A stretch of 64,000 nt of DNA from Paramacrobiotus metropolitanus (Eukaryota > Tardigrada > Eutardigrada > Parachela > Macrobiotidae). The first letter of the stretch is position 1. Every line of letters begins with the position of its first letter. The position numbers and the translations under genes are program-made. The stretch spans positions 2,418,001-2,482,000 of the forward strand of contig NW_026570224.1 in assembly GCF_019649055.1 (NCBI RefSeq), given 5' to 3'. A model generated the notes under the pieces. It was not told the DNA's origin. It was given only the letters and a program-made list of their open reading frames with translations, and ran no database searches. Positions 1 to 12,529 of this stretch are shown in pieces.

Positions 1-736
1 GCAGCATTGCGACTTTGTGCCATGTCATAAAGTTTTAATCAAGTTTTGTGTTCTGTGCATGAATTGATTACACATTGTCAAATTATTTTTAATTTTGTAT
101 TCTATCTCTGCAACTGGTATGTCTGGGTGAAATGTATTAAAATCAGGAACAAGTACTTGGTGGATGTTTGTTCAAAACAGTGCGGGTGTAAAAATCACCA
201 TCCATTTAGCAGCAAGTGCAACTAATCGTGAAGTCTCCATTAATCCACTGCATCGCGAACGTATGATACAAAAAATACTCGTACTATCCGCCGCTAACTT
301 TAATAAAGTAAATTATGAAATACTGCTGTCCACAAAGGCCACGGATAAACTTTCCACAAAATTCACGTAAAACAACTGCACACAAACAATTAAATGCAGT
401 CACGACTAATAACACGTTGGAGAAACATGTTTTCCAGAAACATAAGTCAAAATGAAGCCAAAAACCAGAATGCTATGATGAGGGCTTGAAAATGAAAAAA
501 TCAAAACCAATTGAAAACCTCTGGTCTATACAACATCCGTACTCGTAGATTCGGACACAAAACCAGCAACATAACGTTCAACCATTGTACTGTATAAAAA
601 TAACTCATTTATTATAACTATGGTATTTACTTGGCAAAGTTAGTGCACGGTAATTCTTTTGTGACAAGAACGTCTGGGACGAGAAAATTAACAACAAAAT
701 GTGACACATTCTTGGGAGATTCAGAAATTACTAACA
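1..736. other. Unassigned left edge
   Basis: Downstream of the last exon of PIAS-like copy A, so it should include that gene's 3' UTR. The only open frame (164-370, plus) has no splice context or composition that looks coding. Nothing else is seen. Confidence 0.45.
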
Positions 737-3700
737 TCATTCGATGATTATGACGCTTTGGTCAGATTTCTCGCCAGTGGCTGACATACCGGCTAAATCT
801 GCAAAAGTAGAGTTGTTCTCGATAATGCCAAACTACTGTTTATAATATCTTGATAGTGATCCTTACCAAACGAATCATCAACAAATTTTCATAAAAAGGT
901 CCTAAATAATTTGTTTTAAACTTTAGCGCGACTGCCATTAACTCACAGAATCCCTGCATGAGAAACGAACACCGCACTGTTTACATTAAATTATAAGTAT
1001 GGGCATACCTACAGTACTTATACGGATAAAGTATACTGTAATAGAAAGCCATTATTTCAAGTTAAAATATTCTTACTCTTCGTAAGATCCACAACAGTCT
1101 TCTTCGCTGCATCACATTCTCGAATCGTAAAACTCTCACTATCCTGAACGATTTCAACTCGATCATTTCCGGTGAAGGACAAAACTTCCAGAACAAACCT
1201 AGCATGGAACCCTCTACAAAGCTGCTGTGATTACTGTTAACAGTTATTTTTGTACACTTACTGGTCAACTACCAGATCCTGAGGAACAACAGTCTTGGGA
1301 CACAGAGGGCAGCAAAATTTTGCTTTCGGTCCAATATTCATGAACAGAAAGCTTTCCGCATCGAAACACTGCATATGGCGACACTCCACACCGCGCACCG
1401 GAACAACAATACGCTTTTTGGAAATAGGACAGAACAAATTCATTGTGCGCGTTCCAGCCATGATATCCTGATCTGCATTTCCGCGGGCACTTTCTACGCC
1501 GCATAAACTAATTAACAAAACAGTTGTCACATTTTCAAGAACTGCGCATACCTTGTGCCAGACTTTTCGCTACCGATAAAACATTAGTTTGGACATGACG
1601 GACGATGGCCGGGAGAGGTCTCCTTCTGGCCAAATAAACATGGACGCAGTAATCCTACAACGACCAGCATCTGAATCATAACCACAGAAGCGTGCTAGAG
1701 GACAACCTGTCTTAAATAAATATTCTTAAAAAATTAAAATCTAATTTGGTGTTACGGTGGTAAATAAACTTACTGCAACACAATTAGGTAACGATTCGCT
1801 CCAAGAGATAACCAGGCTATTTTCATGGCGCAGTTCAGCAATGGGCATTTCCAGGGGAATTTGCGGATAGGGAGGCTGTTCTTTGACCTTATTAATAATC
1901 TGCAAGTTCACAAAACTGACACCCTGCTCCACGCTTGTGCCGCCTTATAAATTAAGAACAGCAAATGGGTTTAGTACTTTTCGCGCTGGTTGGTCATTCA
2001 CGGAAACTTGCAGACCTTTGGGGTGGAATTCTGGAGCAGGCACCATAGACTGATTGTTGCAAATGCTAATTATCATATATGCGTCCTTGTTTCGGACCAA
2101 TTCCTGGTGCGAAACTCGCAATAAAAAATGGCTCTTCCGATGAGTAGTGTTACCCTCCAGTCCAAAAGTGGGAATGCTAGTGGATCCTAACACAAGAGAC
2201 AATACTGAACGACAGCTTGTGAAATTTGAAAAGCGGAAGAAATGCCACTTACGAAGTTCGGGAGCAAAGAAAAGAGTACAAACCGGTTTCTCGTGCATAA
2301 GGGACGGGATGATATCACGAGGATTTCGGATCCAAGAACTCCATAACGATTTCTTGGTGGGACTATGCAAGGTGGAATCTTTGACAGGAACTAACAAAAA
2401 GCGGCGCTGCTTTCGCCCCTGCACCACCTCGATATCTGCAAAAAAATTAAGTGTATGCTTAGAAACAATTAAGTGGCAGTTTGGCAAATTAGTACGCATC
2501 GTTTTCACCTGTCACGGAACGATCACTTCCTTGCTTAGCCACAGCAGGACATTTTGTAACAGCACAGTTCCGTGCAACTGGAGCATTTGTCGCCAGTTTC
2601 TCTGTGGGCTTCTTAGTTTCAACCCGACTGTGGTGTTCCCGCTCAGAATTACTCGTTACTGTCGACGGCTGCTTTCGAGATTCCGCAATAACTGGAACTG
2701 ATACCGGATTTGCTAGACCACTTGCCTTTGTCGCTGCAGAATTCAAGCCGCCAGCCGCATCTGGACGAAGTGGTTGACGATCAGATCTAGGTTCAGGGAT
2801 CTGGCTGGACGCTGGCAGCCTTCGATTTGATTGTTGCAAATCCTTTTGGAAACCAGTTTCAGGAAAATTATGATGTGGAAGCGGAGCGCCAAACCGCTGT
2901 CGAACATCTTCCCATGGTGTCGCATGCATCGGTGGGTAGTGTGAAAAGCCATCCCACCAGTTTGGTTCCGGATAACTATTCCACCGATGCGCATGGGGAA
3001 CCGGCGGCGCAAAACCTTCCCACCAGTGCGCTTCCGAGCGGGACGTCATTGGAGTATAACCATCCCCATAGTACATCGGTGGCGGATGATGCGCTGGTGG
3101 TCCAAACCACATTGCACAGTGCATCGGCGGTCTTGGCTCGTGGATGCCATTGGCGGTACGGGCGCCTAACATGGGAGGAATGAAGTCCCCATGATAACGA
3201 GGTGGTGGTGGACATCGCGGCGGTGGTGGGTTAGCTGGCGGTGGAATACGCGGCGGGGGTGGAGGAGGCGCCGGGGCACCCGTCGGTGGCCTTGGCGCGG
3301 GAGGTGGTGGGCGCGCAGACAGCGGAACTTCTGGGGGATGAGCAGAAGGTCGCGGCGGCTGCGTCGGCGGAGCAACAGGTGGCCGCGCTGGATTTGTCTG
3401 CTGCGGAGGACGTGAAACAGAGCTAACCCCATTGGCGCTAATGTGCGATGTCGACGGGGGCGGAACGCTGTTTTGAGAAGGCGGCACCGTCGCGGATGGT
3501 CGTGGCTGCTGCGTCAACGCATCAACCGGCGCTTGCAATGTCTTAGACTGCTGTGCCAGGGGGCGTGGAATAAATTTGCCCCAATCCGCCTGCGAATTCC
3601 CCGGAACTGGAGCGGTTTTCTGAGGGACTGGCACCACTTTCGGTACGCTCGCGCTAATGGGACCCTTTCGAACTTCCACATGATTAGTCAATTTCACCAT

Positions 3701-4507
3701 GTCCTTCTTTTGCACGGCTGCGCTATGTGTAGCTGCAGACGGCGGCTGGGCAGTGTGGTCAGGCTTTTGAGATCTCCGTATGTAGTCGTTCGCTCGCTCC
3801 GGTCTGATGACTTCCGCTTTAATCACACGGCTCTTAACTTTCCCCAGAAAAAATTCGTGAAAATGTCTACGAAATGCAGCATTTTTGAAATCAATGATTA
3901 TCACTCCGCAATCGGGAAGGGCAGTTTCCATAATGCGATCGGTGAGATTCCTGGCAAAATGCACTGTCAGTTCCAGAAAAAACTTTGACCCATCATAGAG
4001 GAACCTGTCAAGGAAACATTCACGGATTTCCAAATCGTAGTTCAACTCTTTCGTCTTCTCAATGACGAGGATCCAGTCATCCTTAAGGACATCTGCCTTC
4101 AGTTTAACTTTGATACCATTCTCTATACACAAACAGGAGAAAGTCAAGTTTTTCGGTAAGCTCTGCAAACATAAAACATACAATTCCTACAAGGGATTTA
4201 CATACGTACGGTGGACAGCATTATGGAGAGCGTCGAAATATGGCGAAGTCAGTGCGCGATTACCCACTCGCACCGTTTTGACAAATATCTCCATCTGCGT
4301 GCGCTCCGATGGCCGTGGTTCGGGAACAGAGAGTTCGCGATGGCTGACTGGTAACGAAGGTCCGCTAAGAGTAGCCGGAGAATCAGCTCGACGAGGTTTC
4401 TTTGCGCGCGACTCATCATCATCGCGCTCCACGGATCGCTTACGCGTAGTGCGAGAACTCGTGATGTCCGTGGGGAAACCAGTACACGTACCGCTTCTCA
4501 GCTTCAT
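737..4507 (-). CDS. PIAS-like SP-RING SUMO E3 ligase, copy A (proline-rich N-terminus)
   Basis: Nine exons joined by phase: 4507-4202, 4162-2509, 2435-2253, 2186-1978, 1926-1774, 1654-1552, 1493-1262, 1213-1077 and 798-737, giving about 1,012 residues. I chose the ATG opening MKLRSG. Residues 1-250 are an unrecognised globular region and about 300-600 are rich in Pro (PPPP runs). A PINIT-like region follows (about 654-870, with LVISWSE matching the PIAS VVSW segment). The SP-RING sits near 885-945 with the order C-P-I, C-R-H, Q-C-F-D, C-P-L-C. The last exon encodes SVIIIE, a hydrophobic-acidic SUMO-interacting motif. PIAS proteins move SUMO from UBC9 to nuclear substrates, so a nuclear SUMO E3 is inferred. 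I see no SAP domain, which PIAS proteins normally have at the N-terminus. It lies tandem to copy B (8872-5698) with matching splice phases. The intron between exons 4 and 5 is only about 51 bp. The family call is firm; the exact start is less so. Confidence 0.82.
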
Positions 4508-5697
4508 GACGCTCGGAAGTAATACCCAGACCGCCGTTGACAAATCATCCAACAAAAAAACAGAATATCTAAAAATAAATTGAGCCTATCTGATGGCGAG
4601 AAACAGCCTGGTTAGTGAAGTGCAAAAGATGAAAACATGGAATGCAAAGAAAATGTGAAAACCCAAAGGCCAAGCGTTCGTTGACAACAAATGATTTTGC
4701 GTCACGAGCGTTGATTAAGGGGAGGTCTACCTTACCATGCCGGTAAGGCGTAGCGAGCGGCTGCTTCAAAATCAGCTGTTTTCGATGTCAGTGTCCGCGA
4801 CCGCGAGCATGGACCTGCTTATTATATTAAGCAGGTTGCGCCAAATTACAATTTCGAAATGCCGTTATGTATTAAATTTTTATCGACTAGAGTAGTGATT
4901 CAGCGTTCGGATTTTTTCTTAAGTATTCTCGATGTAGTCACCGCAAAAAAAAGTTTGAAGGGAGTTTTATTATTGTATTGTAAAAACGACCCTTTAATCA
5001 TTAATGTAACCTGTATTTCAGGGTGGGCTTCTAAAGCGGAAAGGGTCACAAATTCACAATTGACTCGCAAGTTGATAAATTACGATATGTATTACTTGAC
5101 AAGTACTTAAGAATCCCTCATTCAGTTCGTTCAGTAGCGAACGGTTAAATAGCTTCCAGACCACAAATATGTAACATTAAAAAGAACTAAAATGGTCCAT
5201 AAAGTCAAGTTTCGGCATCAAGTACAGTAACTTAACTTTAAGCTGTATTCGCTCACTTTTATTTAACCTTCCGACCTTCGTATATACGAGTACAACTCGT
5301 TCGCCACGATTCATATAAAAACCGAAAGCATGCACTGTCAAAATTCGGTTTAAACTCCACTAAATCCAAGCTAAACCGAATAAAATTAATTACTATGCCG
5401 AACGTCGGTTAAATATTATAAAAAAACTGCTGCACGATTTCGCGGAAGACAAAACCTTCTGCGCATATACTGCAGATGTATATTAGAATATCAAACTGTA
5501 AAGATAAAAGCGAAAACGGTAAAACTATACACGACTATCTGCACTTTGCTTTACGCTGTTATATTTTCTGAAAGTAGAAGATCCACCACAACAGATCATA
5601 GGCATTCGAGATTGCAAAAGCAAGCATAAGGTTATGGCCATTTATTCCGCCTTAAATTTGTAAGAACAGGCGACGGGGTGAAGCTTCCCGAATTCCG
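4508..5697. other. Intergenic, upstream of PIAS-like copy A
   Basis: This is AT-rich DNA between the start of copy A and the last exon of copy B. It must hold the promoter of copy A. I see no convincing reading frame, RNA gene or repeat. Confidence 0.5.
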
Positions 5698-8600
5698 TTA
5701 GTCAATAACAATTACCGTTCCATCCATGCGCTCATCGATTGTTATGAAACCGGTTGCATCTGTCCAATAACAAAGACATGAACAGCATATACTTTGGGAA
5801 ATATGCAAAACTAACTGCCAAATCAAAAAATTAAAAAAAAGGCCGCCATAACAAGCTGATATAACCTTTTGTGAGGTCCACGATAGTTGACTTCAGAATC
5901 TGCTCGCGGATTGTTATTCCCTTCCGATCCCCAACCAACTCAACGCGCTCTTTCTCAGTGAACGAAAGAATTGCATCAAAAAATCTGGAAACACGGTCTT
6001 GCAATTTGCAGAGTACAATACTAGTCTCACCAGCACAAAAGTAATTGTCAAAGGAGGTGTTTAGAATTCTAGAAGGTTTTAAAGTACAGAACTGAAAGGA
6101 TGCAAAATGGGTTGGCTAAAGAAATGTGTAACTTACTCATCAACCACAAGATCACGCGGGAGTACGATTTTAGCACATAAAGGACACAAAAATCTGGCCT
6201 TTGGTCCAACATTTAAGGACAGATAGCTGGCAGCATCGAAACATTCCAAATGCCGACAACCCAAACCACGAACAGGCACTACAATCCTCTGCTTAGATAT
6301 CGGACAGCTAAGTTTCAAAGTGCGTATTCCCGAAGTAACGTCTTCGTCTGAATCTTCTTCTTCCCGCGAGCTTCCACGAATACTTTCTAATAAGAAAAAT
6401 ATACAGGTACCTGGTTTCCACACACACGGCTCGCTGTAACAGTTACGACAGAATGTTCAACACTGGAAAATAACCACTGACCTTGAGCTAGGCTATGGGC
6501 TACTGATAACACATTCGTTTTTATCTTGGCTACTATGGTAGAAACAGCTTTCCGCTTTGCCAGATAAACATGCAGGCAGTAATCCTAGAATAACAAAATA
6601 AATTTATCAAACCAAGGTTATTACGATCGCAAACACAGCAGTACCATTGCAACATCTTCCACATTGCTTTCTGTCCATGAAATTATCAACGTGTTTTCCG
6701 TTTTTAGTGCGGAGAGAGGGACTTCTAATGGAACGTGGGGATACGGCGATTTGCCGTCTGGAATCATCTGGAACATCCAACTCAATATAGCAAACTAAAT
6801 CACCGAAGCATTTTATAAAAGTCATACCACATGCAACATCTTGTCGTTCAGGAACGCGCGAAAGCATTTTGGATGGTACTCTGCAGCCGGGAGAATGGAA
6901 GGCTTCTTGCAGACACTGACAATTAAGTAGGTGCCCGACACGCCCTCCGACACTTGCGCTGCAGCATACGGAAAGGATACGCGGCAAGTTCGGAGAGTAA
7001 CATTACCGTCGTTGTCCAGACCATATGTGGGAACACTAATCTTTCCTGTAGCAATAACGGAAACCTTGTAATTACAGCCAGTAACACCATGAATGTAAAA
7101 ATCGTCATACGTAGCCCAGCGACAAAAACAATAGTCTTGACGGCATTTTCATGCATGACAGACAGCTGCACATCGCGAGCACTGAAGTCTTTCACCAAAA
7201 TTTGATCAACCCCCGGTGAGCTGCCATCCGGTACCGGCACAAACAAAAACCGCCGCTCTTTGGCTTGCGAATCCTTGCAAACTAGAAAACCACAAACCAA
7301 ATGACTGGAAACGTCCCGGTGCGGTTTCACAATGAAAACACGCTTAAAGCTAACGTCTGTGAGTGCATTTACCGAAGGAAGTGAGAAACTGGAAAAAACT
7401 ACAAACCAATTCACCTGAATTTTTAACAGGGACATTTTCTTTTTGGCGCTTATTCGCAGTCACAGAAGAGCGTGCAGACTTCTGGGGCTTGTTCGTATCA
7501 GAGTGTACCGTATCTGCATTTTGAGCGCCTTTCTGCCTGGTAGCCCTGGCTTCCACCGGCTTCGGAATTCGAATCGGAGGCAGCTTCCCGTCTACGTTCT
7601 TGCGAGCATTCGTCTTGGATACGGCAGGCTGACGAGCCGGTAATACCTCCTCGTCCGACTCACCGGAGCTCGAAGTCCATTCAGAATTGCTCTCTTCATC
7701 ATCAACAATCCCACCAACAGCACCAAGTCTTTTTGTTCTGCAATAAAAACGTCCTACTTACATAGTCCATGTTAAATTTACACGTGTTAAGGCTTTACTC
7801 ACCGTTGCAACGCATTGTACTTTTCCACACGATCTTGAGTTGCTTTTGTGTAAGGTAACAGCAGTGTATTCGAAATCCATCTACGCAGCCTGAAAATGTA
7901 ATCATATAAGTTGAAATTCACATGATAACATCAAAAGCCCAAGAGTTAAGACGTAATAAATAATAATTATGCAATGAGTCTAAACATTGTAAGATATGAA
8001 CTGTTAATAATTACTGTGCTCAATACTTACGTTAGTAATACATACAATTAAATTATAAAAGAGTGAGCTCCTACTAAGCCAAGTCAGAAGAATTTCATTA
8101 TTAATTTCCCGAAAATCGAACAACATTATCACTGCCACCATTAAAAGAATGGAGACTGCAAACATAAGATGAGGGGATGAGAAACGACAAAAATCAGGAT
8201 AAGAAAATAATAAAAAACCACGGTGAAACACTGCGTGAACAACAACAGAGCGAACAGTGAAAAGCGTAGTGAACTCCGAAAAAGATTAGTAAGTTAATCG
8301 CAAACCTACCTACAACAAACAGCCATCTAAAAGCTAAAAAAAATACAGCAGTGCAAGACTTTTTTGAATCAGTACTCACTTTGACGGGCCAGAAAATTGC
8401 ACCAAGTAAGAAGCTGAGCGTCCGATGCAGCGCGGATTGGAGCCACTGACTATTTGGCATTTCCGCCATTCGCTCATTTCACCATCGCGAAACATTCCAT
8501 AAGCCATTTCGCCTAATAAATAAAAAAGTGTTTATACAGACATTATCAAAATCCAAATAACTCCCAAAAATTTAATATTAATACTATTCGGGAATTCGCA

Positions 8601-8872
8601 AAGTCCCTACCCAGTATAACATCACGCAGACGCACTGCAATATTCGCAGTTCCAGTTTTCGAAGACGAAGCCTGTGGGTGCTTGGGAGATGAAGGGCTAC
8701 CCGAATTAGACGACCTGTTAGAGCACGGGGTAGATGATGCTGAATTCGAGCCATTGTTAGCTGAACTGGAAGAGGATGACAACTCTCCGTTGCATGATGT
8801 TTCGGATTCGGACGACGAGTCAGACTCTTCCGAAGAGGACTCCAAAGCTGCACGACCGCGTTTCGAAGTCAT
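5698..8872 (-). CDS. PIAS-like SP-RING SUMO E3 ligase, copy B (Tudor-like N-terminus)
   Basis: Eleven exons: 8872-8611, 8512-8380, 7889-7803, 7737-7415, 7281-7111, 7045-6828, 6794-6645, 6584-6482, 6386-6137, 5984-5866 and 5759-5698, about 625 residues. It starts with a Ser/acidic low-complexity stretch (residues 1-70). Residues about 75-155 look like a Tudor/PWWP-type chromatin reader: aromatic and acidic residues, then YLVQFSG, W and LLPY. A charged linker follows, then the PINIT-like region and an SP-RING (about residues 495-560: C-P-I, C-R-H, C-F-D, C-P-L-C). The last exon ends in TVIVID, a SUMO-interacting motif. From the PINIT on, every intron has the same phase as in copy A, so this is a tandem duplicate. 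The N-terminal halves do not align. The donor after VDLTK is weak (GTTATA). The N-terminal exons join in frame, but they could belong to a separate gene. Role inferred: chromatin-directed SUMO ligase. Confidence 0.78.
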
Positions 8873-9225
8873 GTCTAATTTCTAGCACCAGTTTTCGAAA
8901 ATTTTACCTCAAAAATATTTATATTTGCGAGCAGTAACAGGTATTGTAACTGCCACTGGTACTTCAGCACCTGGTTAAAAATTAAAATGTCAGACACGGC
9001 AGCCCAATCACGGCCAAACTGTCCAAAACAATAGTTACAAGAGAAGACGATACGGCTTACTGATTTACGAAAGACTACTGAACGAAAGAATAATTTTGAT
9101 ACAGAAACCAGCAACAGAAACAATTATAAATCCAAAGGAAGATAGAATTCCAAAAAATTCAAGGCTGCAAGGAATCAAGCCGCAAAGCGCGTCCAGAATG
9201 CTACTAAAACTTTTTAAAGCAATAC

Positions 9226-9316
9226 CGTAGTCAAGCTGAACAGACAGAGCGATAGAGCACAGAGAGAGTATAAATAATATAAATAAAAGTAGCTCTGTCT
9301 GTCCAGCTTGACTACG
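9226..9316. mobile_element. MITE-like inverted-repeat element with 7-bp target duplication
   Basis: Two 25-bp arms, 9226-9250 and 9292-9316, are inverted copies with one mismatch. Each end reads CGTAGTCAAGCTG inward. The centre is a 41-bp AT-rich spacer. The element is flanked by identical GCAATAC heptamers at 9219-9225 and 9317-9323, as expected for a target-site duplication. Total length is 91 bp and it has no coding capacity. A hairpin RNA gene is the alternative, but the flanking duplication favours a transposon. Confidence 0.72.
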
Positions 9317-9393
9317 GCAATACTGCAATATTAAAGAGAATAAACTCGCAATATTAAGTGCTTCATATAGATATACACACTCTGCTCACATCA

Positions 9394-9525
9394 CAAAGCA
9401 AATAGCGCTGTAGCCTGTCCCTGTCGCAACCCGCGGCAGTGGCGGTACTCGACATCTCGATCAATCCGCAGCAGCGAAGGATCGCCAGGGTCCAGGGAAA
9501 ATATCTCGTATTTTTCCTTGCTCAT
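9394..9525 (-). other. Short open frame, possible orphan exon
   Basis: A 43-codon minus-strand frame begins at an ATG (MSKEKYEIFSLDPGD) and ends before the MITE-like element. It has richer codon content than its surroundings. I find no good donor or partner exon, so it may be chance or a relic. Confidence 0.2.
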
Positions 9526-9588
9526 GGTTCAAAATTAATTTTATTCATTAATTTATTTCATTAAAGTTAATTAATTCAAAATTAAAAA

Positions 9589-10233
9589 GGTGACCACTCC
9601 GTACACAACCTTTCGCTACCTTTCGTTCCATGCACAACATTTTTGGGCACTACCTTTATTTCGGTAGACTACCTTTGACTGTTTGACACTACCATTCATT
9701 CGGCACACTACCATACTTTCATATATAAATTGTATTACTTGAGAAAAGCAGAAATCGATTCCTGTCTCCATGCATCCGCGGCAGAGATTGCCCTTTATGG
9801 AAAAGACCCCGCGGCAACTACATACACAGAATTTTAGACTCACCTACGAAATTGGGTATAAAATTCGTTCAAAACCGGCACTGCCCAAACCCTGACAAGA
9901 AAAACAGGCACACGGGCGCCTAGAATTACTCTCGGGAATTCGATTTTATAACTGCCGATGATGCTTTGAATTATACAGCAATACCAGCTGTTAACGAAAA
10001 ACCGGCATTCCAATTTTTCCAGATTTAACTTTGCTGTGAAAAAATTAAAAATTAAGAGTGCACGCAGATAAAGGTAGTGCCGAATGGTTGTGTATGGAAT
10101 CAGAGGTAGTGCTCAAAAAGATAATGTACCGAATGAAAGGTAGAGCAAAAAGGTTGTGCATGGAACGAAAGGTAGTGCAAAAGATTGTGTACGGAGTAAA
10201 AGGTAGCTTAAGGTTGAGTACGGAGTGCTCACC
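9589..10233. mobile_element. Foldback element with reiterated inverted arms
   Basis: The left arm (about 9589-9720) and right arm (about 10060-10233) are imperfect inverted copies. The outer ends read GGTGACCACTCCGTAC and, reversed, GGTGAGCACTCCGTAC. Each arm is itself built from degenerate direct repeats of about 30 bp containing GGTAGTG, GGTTGTG and TGGAACGAAAG. The roughly 330-bp centre is unique. TTAAAAA lies at or near both outer ends but is too A-rich to be a secure target duplication. The short ORFs inside follow the repeats and are not genes. It is best read as a non-autonomous foldback or MITE-type element. Confidence 0.6.
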
Positions 10234-10748
10234 AGTTAAAAAAATGCCAATTAAAATCGGAAATGAATACAGCACATAGGAAGGTGTTTTTAATTTCCGT
10301 GCAGTTGCACAAACGAGCATATTTTGTGCAAATCTCAAAATAATGTATTGTCGACCCACAGGCCGCAGGCGAAGCATTTTATTTATACTCGTATAGAAGT
10401 TCTGTGTACTATTTATCGTTAGAACAAACCAACATGCGCATATGTCAATTTAACTACAACATTACAAGTATTCCTTTTACAGCGCCCTTACGTTGGTTTT
10501 CGAGAAAATTTGGTTGTACACTGCAATCCTTTACTGCACTAATCAGAGAAAAAATAAAATCATGCCTACAGCGAAACAGTTTTTTATGACAAACAACAAC
10601 AACAGCAGTTGCAAGCGGCTACAAAACGAGCCGGGCAGTGCTAATATTCAGCATAGCGCAACTGCCGGGTGATCACAACAAGAGTTCACAATTTCTACGA
10701 CAGATCGTCCAAGGACAACTTTGGTATATAAAAATGGAAAGAATCATC

Positions 10749-12458
10749 TTAGGAAAAATATCCTAACGCATCAATGTTATTGCGAGACACACACGTGTCA
10801 TATGGCGGCGGTGGACTTTCTCCGGACACTGACCGGATATCGCTATCTTCACGACGCCCGGCGCTGGAGGAAGCGCTGCCAGCCGATGATGATTGTTCAT
10901 TGGTGGTAGAGAGAGACGGATAAATTGGCTGATACACCTTCAGATATTTGCTTTTCAGTGCCTCTTCGTACTCCGGCGGTAGACCGCTAGCATCCGGCAC
11001 AAAAGCTGCATTTGTTTGTCCCGCTGCTCCCGCACTCTGAAAAACATAAGATGCATGGTATCAGAGTAATCAGACCTGCAAAACAAGCCTTAGCTCTTTG
11101 CACAAGAATTTGCATTAATTACAGTGTCAGTCCGACAGCTGCGGGGGATGCTTATTTATATAGAAAATACACCGATTTTGCAGGGAGTTTACTGTAACTG
11201 TAAGAACAGCGAGCAAAAATAAAATCAAGTGCAAATTAATTATGTTTTAATCTCGGCTTCGCTAAAGAACGTTTGACTGTCTTGGCTCAACCATTCATAC
11301 TCATAAACGATTTTGTCGAAATTCTCGTTGTGCCGATTTAATATTCTTCCTATAACACACTTCCCTTAAATATCTATTTTGAAGGTTGAAGCTGCCTGTA
11401 GGAAAAAAAAAATAAAACTGCGTAAAGACCTGGACCTGTGTATTGCTGACCTACAACAGATTATATTTGCAGTTTAATCTTGCTACTCTACGTAGGCTTC
11501 GGTCATGGAGTGCCCGCAAAAAGCGAGCGCACTCACTTTCCGGCCAGATGGCTGCCATTGTTTTGATTTCGATTCTTCAGTTATCTGATAGCAGCTCGAT
11601 CGAAAACTCGGTACCTCTACTGACGACAGTAAACACTTCCCTACTCTAGAGGTACAGTCAGCGTCAGGTAACCGGAAAGCGTTGTTAAGTAAGTAATTTA
11701 ACGGAACACACACAGATCTGGATAACAGCCACATCCGTTGCAAATACAGTCACCGTGCAGTAGACGGTACAGATATACAACTGACCAAATGCTTACTCAC
11801 GCATTCCTGCAAGTTAGGTGACAAATATGCACGAAATTATGGAATTTCTGCAGCCTTGTTTAGACAAGATTCAAAATCAAATAAAGTATTGCCGGCACAT
11901 GATCCGTGGAGGTACTGGGCATTCTGTAGTTTTAAAATTTACATTATTTTAAATTTATAAAAAAAAGCTCCTTGTTCAATCACAATATACACGAGTACGC
12001 TGCGTTTATTATACCTCCATTAAAACGTTATAAAATTTAACTCAAGTCTCAAGTACAGCAAACCAAAAAATAAGAAGTGCTCAAGGAGCACGATGATCAA
12101 AAAATAATTACTGCACGATGTAGAGGCCACAGAATATAGATTATTACTGCGAAACGATTCTGTAGTTAATTTAACTTACTAATCTTGCTGCATCTCCAGT
12201 AACTTCTGTATTACGGCTGCTTCCGCTCTCAGGATCGCTGGCTAACGCGCATTCACCGCCCGGGCACGCATTGGAATCTGACCGATTCCTGGTTAACTGC
12301 AGCCGGCTTTCCATTGCCGCAACTCCTTGAAGTATCCGGCCGACATCCTGCGTTCGTCGTTTCTTCCGTTTGCACATGATACACAGACAAACGCATAGGA
12401 GTAAGGCCACGGAGAACAGCAGACTGAAAACCACAATAAACACAAATATATCGAACAT
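10749..12458 (-). CDS. Single-pass membrane protein with two PPxY motifs
   Basis: Two exons join in phase 0: 12458-12180 and 11036-10749, at least 188 residues. Near the first ATG is a strong membrane segment (about residues 5-31, Val/Leu/Cys-rich) followed by the stop-transfer run CKRKKRR. The tail is Ser-rich and carries LPPEYEEA and PPPPYDT. PPxY motifs bind WW domains of NEDD4-type ubiquitin ligases, as in NDFIP, Shisa and Commissureless adaptors. A trafficking or ubiquitin-ligase adaptor is inferred from architecture, not homology. The frame stays open upstream of the ATG for about 19 codons, so an extracellular exon may be missing. A possible one is near 12785-12890 on the same strand, containing WYTHIGVAKSQNG, but I could not join it with certainty. 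Confidence 0.55.
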
Positions 12459-12529
12459 CGCCACAAAATAGCCAAGCAGGGCACTGATTCCAACGGCGAG
12501 GTAACAAAGGTTAATGTAACTTAATTAGA

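Noticed and set aside
1057-1076. Reading the eighth exon of PIAS-like copy A through to a stop (ending KNILT)
   Set aside because: A good donor at 1076-1071 and a matching 62-nt last exon with a SIM in both paralogs make splicing far more likely.
2827-3988. Long plus-strand and minus +1 frames over the proline-rich exon of PIAS-like copy A
   Set aside because: GC-rich proline codons keep other frames open. Only the minus frame 4162-2509 joins in phase to the PINIT and SP-RING exons.
10045-10377. ORFs inside the foldback element
   Set aside because: Their sequence follows the degenerate direct repeats and has no protein character.
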